Of a DNA stretch of 34,452 nt, positions 16,225 through 23,482 are shown one piece after another. The DNA is from Chryseobacterium formosum (GTDB taxonomy: Bacteria; Bacteroidota; Bacteroidia; Flavobacteriales; Weeksellaceae): the NCBI RefSeq assembly GCF_026460885.1, contig NZ_JAOVZW010000028.1, positions 1 to 34,452 of the forward strand, written 5' to 3'. A model generated the notes under the pieces. The model ran no database searches. It was not told where the DNA came from and saw nothing but the letters and a program-made list of their open reading frames with translations. The first letter of the stretch is position 1. Each line of letters opens with the position of its first letter. The position numbers and the translations under genes are program-made.

Positions 16225-17295
16225 TTATAATTCTTCTAATTCTATTTTTAAATATTTTTTTGTCTTAAAATCTTGCCAAGTACCAGACATTTTATTTTGT
16301 GTCAGATCCATTTCGATAGTGCTTTTAGTAATCCATTTTCTTGTTTTAACATCAAATGAATCTTTTTCAATTATTGAGATATGATTTCCTGTAAAATTTC
16401 CATCCCAAGTATTTAATCTTTTTTCGTCATCTGTCCAATAAATAGCAGAAAAAGAACCGTCTTCATTAATTGTACTAAAAAGAAGGGTGATAGGATTTTT
16501 ACCTTCTATTTTTCCTTTATATAATTTATAATTTAAATTTTTAGTTGGAATAGCATTTTCATTATTCGAAAGCAAATTTTTGGCATATTCGGAAAAATAA
16601 GGTTCCAATTCTTTGTTGGAAAATGAAATGTAAAATGTGTCCAAAATATCCAAATTTGGTAAATTATTAGCACATCTTGGTGCCATAAAAGTTATAGATT
16701 GATTCTCAAAATAGTAATCCAAATACATTAAAATGTTGTCTGTGATACAGGTTTCGTAAATTTCTATCTGTAATTTGGTGTTTTTGTCAGGATTTTTTTT
16801 AGCTGTTATTTCTTTTAAAAAATCATCAATTTTTTTCTTAATTTTACTTTCAATCAGCTTTTCGACAGTAGAAACAGAATTTTCTTGAAATAAATCTGTG
16901 TTATTGATTAGATTTCCTGTTCTCGCATCAAAATTTTTATACAGATTAAACTTTATGGGGGTTCCATCAATAGATTCACCCAAAATAGATAAACTTAAAA
17001 TGTTTTTTGAAGTGTTTAGCTTTTTCCATTCATAAAAATGCGTAGGTTCTCCATAAATAAGTTTTTCTGACTCTGTATAAACAAAAGGATTTTTCTTTGA
17101 GTTGGGTATATTTTCCAGATGGGAAACTTGCAGAAAAGTATTAATTTTCTCTTCTGCTTTTTTGTTATTTGTAATAGAAACTAAAGGAAAAACGCTTATT
17201 TCTGTTTTGGGTTGTAGATTTGTAATGCTTACATTTTGTTGAGAAAATCCAAACGCAAACGTGGTAATTGCTGATAATAAAAATATTTTCTTCAA
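16225..17295 (-). CDS. Exported protein of unknown function
   Basis: This is a 356-residue protein that I do not recognise. It begins with a signal peptide (MKKIFLLSAITTFAFGFSQQ). It has a mixed alpha/beta middle and a C-terminal ~100 residues rich in beta strand (GKIEGKNPITLLFSTINEDG, SFSAIYWTDDEKRLNTWDGN), suggesting a beta-sheet domain. The start is TTG at 17295; no ATG occurs between the stop of the HMG-CoA reductase gene 3 bp upstream and the signal peptide. The tight spacing to both neighbours places it in one operon with them, but nothing in the sequence links it to mevalonate metabolism. Confidence 0.75.
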   Translation of the reverse strand: MKKIFLLSAITTFAFGFSQQNVSITNLQPKTEISVFPLVSITNNKKAEEKINTFLQVSHLENIPNSKKNPFVYTESEKLIYGEPTHFYEWKKLNTSKNILSLSILGESIDGTPIKFNLYKNFDARTGNLINNTDLFQENSVSTVEKLIESKIKKKIDDFLKEITAKKNPDKNTKLQIEIYETCITDNILMYLDYYFENQSITFMAPRCANNLPNLDILDTFYISFSNKELEPYFSEYAKNLLSNNENAIPTKNLNYKLYKGKIEGKNPITLLFSTINEDGSFSAIYWTDDEKRLNTWDGNFTGNHISIIEKDSFDVKTRKWITKSTIEMDLTQNKMSGTWQDFKTKKYLKIELEEL

Positions 17296-17298
17296 AAT

Positions 17299-18627
17299 TT
17301 ATATACTTCTTAGTTTATTTAATTCAGCAATCACCTCATGATGACTCACCGTTTTATCTTTAAAGTACGTCACAAAATGTTGCTTTTCTTCTTCCGTAGC
17401 TCCAAATTGATTTAAAATATTAAACAAGTGCATTTTCATGTGACCTTTCTGAATTCCCGTTGTCACCAAAGAACGAAGCGCTCCAAAATTCTGAGCCAGT
17501 CCTGAAACCGCCAAAATACTCATCAATTCCTGAGCTGAAGGCTTTCCGAGAAGTGCCAAAGAGAATTTTACTAAAGGATGAAGATTCGTTAAACCACCAA
17601 CAACTCCTACAGAAATCGGAAGATCGATCCAAAATCTGAAAATTCCATTATCTGTTGTACAATGCGTTAAAGAAGAATATTTTCCATTTCTCGCTGCGTA
17701 AGCATGTGCGCAAGCTTCGGTTGCTCTGAAATCATTTCCTGTCGCAATAACAACTGCATCGACACCGTTCATAATTCCTTTATTGTGAGTCGTTGCACGG
17801 AAAGGTTCAATTTCAGCAATCGTAACCGCCTGTTTAAATTTTCTTGCAAATTCTTCATTTGAAATTCCGCTGTCGTCTTTTAAATCCTCTATTTTACAAG
17901 AAACTTCCGCTCTTACGATACAATCCGGTGTGAAATTGGAAAGAATATTCATTACAATTTGTAAAGAATTTTTCTCTTCCTGAGTAAAATCTTCACTAAT
18001 TGCTACTTCCTGTTTCAATGTTTTTCCGAATTGCTCCAGGCAAGAATTAATAAAATTCGCTCCCATTGAATCTACCGTATCAAAACTTGCTTTAAGCTGG
18101 TAATAATTCGGCATTTCAGAAGTTTTGTCGACGAGTTTTATATCTAAAATTCCTCCGCCACGATTTCTCATATTGGCTGTAATCGCTTCTGTGGCTTCAA
18201 ACAGCTTTTTCTTTAAATTGAAATTAAAAAAATGCTGCAGTTTGTGAGATTCAACGTCAATGATAAAATGAGTGTGTCCTAATTTTTCGGTATTAATAAT
18301 TGTAGTTTTAAAACCACCTTTATCAATCCAGAATTTAGCAGCTTTTGAAGCCGCCGCAACTACCGAACTTTCTTCAACCGCCATTGGTAAAGCAAATAAT
18401 TTTCCGTTGATTAAAAAATTAGGTGCTATTCCGTAAGGCATATAAAAATTGGAAATCGTGTTTTCAGAAAACTCATCATGAAGCTTCTGTAAATCTGCAT
18501 TTTCATTCCAATATTGATTCAATATATTTTGATAATCCTGGTTTCCTTCAAGATATTCGTTAACAAGCCAATCGATTTTCCCCTGTTTTGTTAATTTGGA
18601 AAAACCTTCAACGGGTTTATGATTCAT
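17299..18627 (-). CDS. mvaA: Hydroxymethylglutaryl-CoA reductase, class II type
   Basis: This is a 442-residue class II HMG-CoA reductase. The catalytic residues can be placed by spacing against the Pseudomonas mevalonii enzyme: Glu85 in PMAVEESSVVAAAS, Lys283 in HNKGIMNGVD, Asp299 in ATGNDFRA and His396 in QKGHMKMH. The Lys-Asp distance (16) equals that of the model enzyme and the Asp-His distance differs by one. Class II enzymes are often named degradative, but many Flavobacteriia are thought to use them to make mevalonate for isoprenoids, so the physiological direction is probably synthetic (inference). It heads an operon with an exported unknown, a DUF423 protein and a decayed gene. The start ATG at 18627 faces the divergent radical SAM gene. 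Confidence 0.93.
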   Translation of the reverse strand: MNHKPVEGFSKLTKQGKIDWLVNEYLEGNQDYQNILNQYWNENADLQKLHDEFSENTISNFYMPYGIAPNFLINGKLFALPMAVEESSVVAAASKAAKFWIDKGGFKTTIINTEKLGHTHFIIDVESHKLQHFFNFNLKKKLFEATEAITANMRNRGGGILDIKLVDKTSEMPNYYQLKASFDTVDSMGANFINSCLEQFGKTLKQEVAISEDFTQEEKNSLQIVMNILSNFTPDCIVRAEVSCKIEDLKDDSGISNEEFARKFKQAVTIAEIEPFRATTHNKGIMNGVDAVVIATGNDFRATEACAHAYAARNGKYSSLTHCTTDNGIFRFWIDLPISVGVVGGLTNLHPLVKFSLALLGKPSAQELMSILAVSGLAQNFGALRSLVTTGIQKGHMKMHLFNILNQFGATEEEKQHFVTYFKDKTVSHHEVIAELNKLRSI

Positions 18628-18766
18628 ATAAGTAGTTTTGTAGCTATCTAAAATCGCAGGTTTACGACTTCACGCATAAATTAATGACCGTAAATATACT
18701 AAATTTGCTTTGGAAATATGTGGATAAGTTTGTTTTAAAAACCCTGACTTTTCTCAATTTTGGACT

Positions 18767-18774
18767 TACTTTTG
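18767..18774 (+). promoter_or_regulatory. -7 element for the radical SAM gene
   Basis: TACTTTTG matches TAnnTTTG and lies 44 bp upstream of the ATG at 18819. No good TTG is found at the expected distance. Another TAAATTTG occurs at 18700-18707, so the start point is uncertain. Confidence 0.4.
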
Positions 18775-18818
18775 TTTTGAAAAACAAATATTTCAATCTG
18801 ATTTAAACCCATTATAAA

Positions 18819-20075
18819 ATGAATTTTGACCGTGTAAAAGAGAAACTTGAAATACTTGCAGATGCTGCGAAGTATGATGTCTCATGTTCTTCAAGCGGTG
18901 GAAAAAGGAAGAATAACGGTGGTTTAGGAGACAGTTCAGCAAGTGGAATCTGTCATACTTATACGGAAGATGGGCGTTGTGTTTCTCTTCTAAAAATTCT
19001 TTTGACTAATCACTGTATTTACGATTGTATTTATTGTGTTTCCAGAAAATCGAATGATATAAAACGAGCTGCTTTCACAGTTGAAGAAGTCGTTGATTTA
19101 ACCATCAGTTTTTACAGAAGAAATTACATTGAAGGTTTATTTTTAAGTTCAGGAATCTTCAAAGATGCAGATACAACAATGGAACGTTTGGTTCGTGTTG
19201 CAAAAAAGCTGAGAAATGAACATAATTTTAATGGTTATATTCATTTAAAATCAATTCCCGGAGCGAGTGATGATTTGATGAATGAAGCGGCACTTTATGC
19301 TGATCGATTATCTGTAAATCTTGAAATTCCTACAGAATCCGGACTGAAATTATTGGCTCCTGATAAAAATCGTGAAGATATGCTTCAGCCGATGAGAGTC
19401 GTTCAGAAAGGAATTCAGCAATATAAAGACGAGAAAAAAATCATCAGAAGTACTCCAAAATTTGCTCCAGCCGGACAATCGACTCAAATGATTGTGGGTG
19501 CAACTAACGAAAATGATTTACAAATCATTAAAGTTGCCGATCATTTCTACAAAAATTACGGAATGAAGCGGGTTTACTATTCTGGATATATTCCTGTAAC
19601 AGTTGATAATCGTTTACCTGCAATAACTGCAGAAGTTCCGGTTTTAAGAGAAAACCGTTTATATCAGTCAGATTGGTTGATGCGTTTTTATGGTTTTAAA
19701 GCTGATGAAATTTTAGATTTTAATATGCCTTTTCTTGATCTGGAAGTTGATCCGAAATTAAGTTGGGCTTTGAGACATCTTGACCAATTTCCTGTTAATT
19801 TGCAGACTGCAGATTATAAAATGATTCTCAGAATTCCTGGAATTGGTGTAAAAACTGCACAGAAAATTGTGAGTGCACGAAAATTTCAGGTTTTAAATAT
19901 TGACCATCTTAAAAAATTGGGAGCTGCTGTAAACCGGGCAAAATATTTCATTGATTTCACTTACGGAAATATATTTTTAAGACATCTAACTGATTTAAAT
20001 TTACGAAAATTAATTATTGGCGGAAGTCAGTCTAAATTTCAAAATCAGTTTTCTCAGCAGTTGACTTTGTTTTAG
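18819..20075 (+). CDS. Putative DNA modification/repair radical SAM protein
   Basis: This is a 418-residue radical SAM enzyme of the family described as a putative DNA modification/repair radical SAM protein (TIGR03916-type). The 4Fe-4S/SAM motif is C66-x3-C70-x2-C73 (NHCIYDCIYC). Further cysteines at 23, 45 and 54 lie just before it in a Gly/Ser-rich N-terminus. The C-terminal third carries a helix-hairpin-helix DNA-binding motif at about 336-356 (ILRIPGIGVKTAQKIVSARK), rare in radical SAM proteins. Family members are, as known from family descriptions, almost always paired with a second protein that is sometimes fused to a uracil-DNA-glycosylase-like domain; that partner follows here. The reaction is unknown. 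Nucleic-acid repair or modification is inferred from HhH and partner. Confidence 0.9.
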   Translation: MNFDRVKEKLEILADAAKYDVSCSSSGGKRKNNGGLGDSSASGICHTYTEDGRCVSLLKILLTNHCIYDCIYCVSRKSNDIKRAAFTVEEVVDLTISFYRRNYIEGLFLSSGIFKDADTTMERLVRVAKKLRNEHNFNGYIHLKSIPGASDDLMNEAALYADRLSVNLEIPTESGLKLLAPDKNREDMLQPMRVVQKGIQQYKDEKKIIRSTPKFAPAGQSTQMIVGATNENDLQIIKVADHFYKNYGMKRVYYSGYIPVTVDNRLPAITAEVPVLRENRLYQSDWLMRFYGFKADEILDFNMPFLDLEVDPKLSWALRHLDQFPVNLQTADYKMILRIPGIGVKTAQKIVSARKFQVLNIDHLKKLGAAVNRAKYFIDFTYGNIFLRHLTDLNLRKLIIGGSQSKFQNQFSQQLTLF

Positions 20076-20151
20076 TTTAAACACAAGTTTCACAAATATT
20101 TTCACCAATTACACTATTATAACTCTAAGACTCTCAAACCCTCCAACTCAA

Positions 20152-20910
20152 ATGACCACTCTCCTCTATGACGGAAGTTTCGACGGACTTTTCACTGCGA
20201 TATTTGAAGTTTTCGAATATCGTTATCAAGATGTGGAAATTTGTAGCAGAGAAAATTTTCAGCAGGAAAATATGTTTGCAGAGATTCACGAGGTAATTAC
20301 ACAACAGGAAAAATCGGAAAGAGTTTTAAACAAATTGGAGCAGAATATCGGCAAATCTGGAATGAATCAATTGTTGAAAGTTTTTTTATCTGAAGATTCG
20401 GAAATGGAAAATCTCATTTTATCTGCAGTAAAACAATCGATAAAACATCCTGAAGAAAATATTTTACAGAATTTTGCAGATAATGATATTTTAAAAATTT
20501 CAAAAATCTGTAAATCAGTGAGTCGTGAAAGACACAGAATGACAGCTTTTGTGCGGTTTGAAAAATTGCAGGACGATATTTATTTTGCTAAAATAGATCC
20601 AGATTTTAATGTTTTACCTTTAATTAGAAAACATTTTAAAGATCGCTACGCTGATCAAAAATGGATGATTTATGACTTGAGAAGACATTATGGTTTATTT
20701 TATGACTTGGAAAACTGTGAATTCTTTTATCCTGATGAGAAGTTAGATTTAAACCAATATCAGCAAAAATTTCACGAGGAAGAAAAAAAATACCAAACGC
20801 TTTGGCAAAGTTATTTCACAAAAACCAATATTAAAGAAAGGAAGAATACTAAACTTCATATTCAACACGTTCCGAAGCGGTATTGGAAATATTTAACTGA
20901 GAAATGGTAG
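20152..20910 (+). CDS. DUF4130 probable DNA-metabolism protein, partner of the radical SAM protein
   Basis: This is a 252-residue protein matching the DUF4130/TIGR03915 family. It begins with the typical TTLLYDGSFDGLFTAIFEVFEYRY. Its second half holds the DUF4130 core: a conserved SRERHRMTAFVRFEKLQD, then FAKIDPDFNVLPLIRKHFKDR and QKWMIYDLRRHYGLFYD. In other organisms the family may be fused to a uracil-DNA-glycosylase-like domain; here the protein ends just after DUF4130 (HVPKRYWKYLTEKW), so the glycosylase part is absent. The gene lies 76 bp after the radical SAM gene on the same strand, with no terminator between, so they form a two-gene operon. The function is unknown. Confidence 0.88.
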   Translation: MTTLLYDGSFDGLFTAIFEVFEYRYQDVEICSRENFQQENMFAEIHEVITQQEKSERVLNKLEQNIGKSGMNQLLKVFLSEDSEMENLILSAVKQSIKHPEENILQNFADNDILKISKICKSVSRERHRMTAFVRFEKLQDDIYFAKIDPDFNVLPLIRKHFKDRYADQKWMIYDLRRHYGLFYDLENCEFFYPDEKLDLNQYQQKFHEEEKKYQTLWQSYFTKTNIKERKNTKLHIQHVPKRYWKYLTEKW

Positions 20911-20926
20911 ATGATTTTTATTTAAG

Positions 20927-20944
20927 ATTTGGCTAAAGCCAAAT
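20927..20944. repeat. Short perfect inverted repeat between convergent genes
   Basis: ATTTGGCT-AA-AGCCAAAT is a perfect 8-bp stem with a 2-bp centre, 16 bp after the DUF4130 stop. No T-run follows, so it is not a standard terminator. GGCTAAAGCC-type palindromes often occur between genes in this group, from memory. Confidence 0.45.
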
Positions 20945-20952
20945 TAACATTA

Positions 20953-20981
20953 CAAAATAAAAGTCAGGCTTAAGCCTGACT
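20953..20981 (-). terminator. Palindromic terminator of hutH
   Basis: The 20-bp perfect palindrome at 20962-20981 (AGTCAGGC-TTAA-GCCTGACT) is followed on the minus strand by TTTATTTTG. It lies 41 bp after the hutH stop. It shares the GGCT/AGCC theme of the neighbouring inverted repeat. Confidence 0.6.
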
Positions 20982-21021
20982 CTATTGAATTAAAATTTCT
21001 AAAAGAAAATTCTTATTTATC

Positions 21022-22512
21022 TTAAAAATTCACCACAAATTTTCTCTCATTAATCAATTCAGCAATTGCCAACATATCTTTTCCGATCAATCGATCATCT
21101 TCTAATTTATCAACTTTAGAACGAAGAATCGCAAAGTTCTCTTCAATAATTTTTGAACATTTTGCAGGTCTTCTAAATTCTAAACCTTGCGCAGCAAACA
21201 TCAATTCAACCGCTAAAATATTCACCAAATTTCCAAGAACTTGATTGAATTTCCTTCCTGAAATACTTCCCATCGAAACGTGATCTTCCTGACCTAAACT
21301 TGTTGGAATAGAATCCGCTGAAGCCGGAAAACAAAGTGTTTTATTTTCTGTAACCAATGCTGCAGAAGTATATTGAGGAATCATAAATCCAGAATTTAAA
21401 CCTGAACTTTCCGTCAACAATCTTGGCAAACCATATTTTCCTTCTAATAATAAATAACTTCTTCTGTCTGAAATATTTCCTAGTTCAGCAACGGCCAAAG
21501 TCGCATAATCTAAAGGCATTGCCATCAATTGTCCATGGAAATTTCCTCCTGAAATTGATTCTTCAGCACTTAAAACAATTGGATTATCGGTTACAGAATT
21601 CAATTCCGTTTCTGCCATTATTTTAAGGTGTTCAAAAGCATTTCTACTTGCACCGTGAACTTGTGGAACACATCTCATTGAATACGGATCCTGAACTCTG
21701 TCACAATATTCGTGAGCTTTAAGATTATCAGAATTTTTCAAAAACTTAAGCATTCTTGCCGCCACTTTTTTGCTTCCTTCAAATGGTCTGATGTCGTGAA
21801 GTTCTTTTTTAAACGGACTTGCAGAACCTCGGTAAGCTTCAAGACTCATCGCCGCAGTCATATCTGATAAATCTAAAAGATATTCAAACTTCTCCAAACC
21901 TTTTATTGCATGAGCCAAAATAAACTGAGTTCCGTTGATTAATCCCAAACCTTCTTTCGGACCTAAAACCAATGGCTCAAGATTGTTTTTCTCTAAAATT
22001 TCAGCAGTTTCGAAGATTTCGTTTCCAACCCAAACTTGTCCAAGTCCTAAAAGTGGCAAAACCAAGTGTGAAAGTGGCGCTAAATCCCCTGAAGCTCCTA
22101 CAGAACCTTGTTCAGGAACTACCGGAATGATGTCATTTTCAAGCATCACTATAAATCTCTCAATCACTTCCAGAGAAACCCCCGAAAAACCTTTAGACAA
22201 AGCATGAACTTTCGCAATCATCATGATTTTTGAAAATTCTTTATCAATCGGTTTCCCCACTCCTACTGCATGAGAAATAATTAAATTATATTGTAATTGC
22301 GCAGTTTCATCAGGTGAAATTTTAGTATCACAAAGCGGTCCGAATCCTGTATTAATCCCATAAACACATCGGTCTGACTCTACAATCTGTCTCACATTAT
22401 CCTGAGATTTTAAAATCTGTTCTTTCGCTTCTTTACTTAACTGAGCTTTATTGGGGTTCTTGCAGATTTCCAAAACATCATGAAAACTGAAAGTATCTAT
22501 ACCGTAAATCAT
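21022..22512 (-). CDS. hutH: Histidine ammonia-lyase
   Basis: This is a 496-residue aromatic amino acid ammonia-lyase. The MIO cofactor forms from A140-S141-G142 in GSVGASGDLAPLSH. Y51 in YGINTGFG and the QEDHVSMGSISGRK block are further active-site elements. At the selectivity position the enzyme has S80-H81 (LIISHAVGVG), the pattern of histidine lyases; tyrosine lyases have HH and phenylalanine lyases have F-L there. It therefore probably converts histidine to urocanate. Other hut genes are not in the window. The block NFHGQLMAMPLDYATLAVAE differs from the proteobacterial NFHAEPVA form, so assay would be needed to exclude another substrate. It is divergent from the exported protein at 22639. 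Confidence 0.87.
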   Translation of the reverse strand: MIYGIDTFSFHDVLEICKNPNKAQLSKEAKEQILKSQDNVRQIVESDRCVYGINTGFGPLCDTKISPDETAQLQYNLIISHAVGVGKPIDKEFSKIMMIAKVHALSKGFSGVSLEVIERFIVMLENDIIPVVPEQGSVGASGDLAPLSHLVLPLLGLGQVWVGNEIFETAEILEKNNLEPLVLGPKEGLGLINGTQFILAHAIKGLEKFEYLLDLSDMTAAMSLEAYRGSASPFKKELHDIRPFEGSKKVAARMLKFLKNSDNLKAHEYCDRVQDPYSMRCVPQVHGASRNAFEHLKIMAETELNSVTDNPIVLSAEESISGGNFHGQLMAMPLDYATLAVAELGNISDRRSYLLLEGKYGLPRLLTESSGLNSGFMIPQYTSAALVTENKTLCFPASADSIPTSLGQEDHVSMGSISGRKFNQVLGNLVNILAVELMFAAQGLEFRRPAKCSKIIEENFAILRSKVDKLEDDRLIGKDMLAIAELINERKFVVNF

Positions 22513-22638
22513 TTTAAAAAATTTGCCTAAAAATACACATTTTGATGCATATTGAAAAAGTCATCTTTCAATGATAAAATATTTTAATAAAGAGACAATT
22601 ATTTTACTATTTTTATCGCCTATTAAAAACTAGTTTAT

Positions 22639-23403
22639 ATGAAATTTAAAGCTTTATTATTGGCTCTTTCTTTGGTGAGCATTTCAACTTTTGCACAGGA
22701 AAAAGTAAAATACACGAAAGAACAAATAAAAAAAATGGAACAATATCTTTTTAATGAAGGATTTCCTGGCCCATCAACAAAAAAAATCTCAACCATCATT
22801 TCAAAAGACGGAACTATCAACAAAGGATATTGTGACAATATTGAAACAAAAAAAGGTCAGATTTACGAAATTTCTATAAAAGACAGTGCTACGAAAAAGA
22901 AGATGGTTTTCAATGCAGACAATGTGAACGAAATGTACATTTACCCTACGAAATTGGCGAAAATTTTGAAAGTTGGAAAGCATATGACTAACTTAAGAAG
23001 CTTAAACACTAAAAAACTGAGTAAAAATACGCCAGATGGTCAAATTCAATTTGTAAACCAAACCGTTTCGTTGAAAAACAAAAAAGACGAAAAAGAGTTT
23101 TTAATGCAACTTATAAATCCTGAATTCAGCGAAATTATTTCTGTTTATAATGATCCGAGAGCAAAGGAAACTTCGGGTATGACTGTAGGATTTGGGATGC
23201 AGCTCGGTGGCGGACTTGCAAAATCGTTTTATGTAAAAAAAGGAGAGAAAGTTCTTTGGCTTCATAAAGATGATTTTGAAGACAATTATAATTTCTTATT
23301 TGGTGACAATGCAGAATTCATGAAAAAATATCCTAAAAAATCTGTAGAATGGGGATTTTTCAGCTTTTTGGTCAATGAATATACTGAAATGAGCAACGGA
23401 TAA
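22639..23403 (+). CDS. Exported protein of unknown function
   Basis: This is a 254-residue protein that I do not recognise. It has a signal peptide (MKFKALLLALSLVSISTFAQ), no further hydrophobic segments and no cysteine lipobox. The middle (MVFNADNVNEMYIYPTKLAKIL) and the later Gly-rich MTVGFGMQLGGGLAKSFYVKKGEK look globular and periplasmic. A TATTTTTA promoter-like element lies at 22608-22615. A strong terminator follows the gene, so it is transcribed alone and is not in an operon with uvrC. Confidence 0.8.
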   Translation: MKFKALLLALSLVSISTFAQEKVKYTKEQIKKMEQYLFNEGFPGPSTKKISTIISKDGTINKGYCDNIETKKGQIYEISIKDSATKKKMVFNADNVNEMYIYPTKLAKILKVGKHMTNLRSLNTKKLSKNTPDGQIQFVNQTVSLKNKKDEKEFLMQLINPEFSEIISVYNDPRAKETSGMTVGFGMQLGGGLAKSFYVKKGEKVLWLHKDDFEDNYNFLFGDNAEFMKKYPKKSVEWGFFSFLVNEYTEMSNG

Positions 23404-23424
23404 AATTTAATCTTAAAATATTTC

Positions 23425-23454
23425 AAAGCTGTAGAACGTTCTGCAGCTTTTTTT
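23425..23454 (+). terminator. Terminator after the exported protein gene
   Basis: AAAGCTGTAGAACG pairs with CGTTCTGCAGCTTT (one G-U pair) and is followed by TTTT. It lies 22 bp after the stop at 23403 and separates this gene from uvrC. Confidence 0.85.
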
Positions 23455-23470
23455 GTGCATTGAAATTGCT

Positions 23471-23478
23471 TAAATTTG
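23471..23478 (+). promoter_or_regulatory. -7 element close to the uvrC start
   Basis: TAAATTTG fits TAnnTTTG exactly but ends only 4 bp before the uvrC ATG. If used, the transcript would be nearly leaderless. The closest TTG upstream has a 15-nt spacer, shorter than usual. Confidence 0.35.
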
Positions 23479-23482
23479 TTCT

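Noticed and set aside
21022..22512. Tyrosine ammonia-lyase of a flexirubin pigment cluster
   Set aside because: The selectivity position reads S-H as in histidine lyases, and no pigment genes (acyl carrier proteins, ketosynthases) lie nearby.
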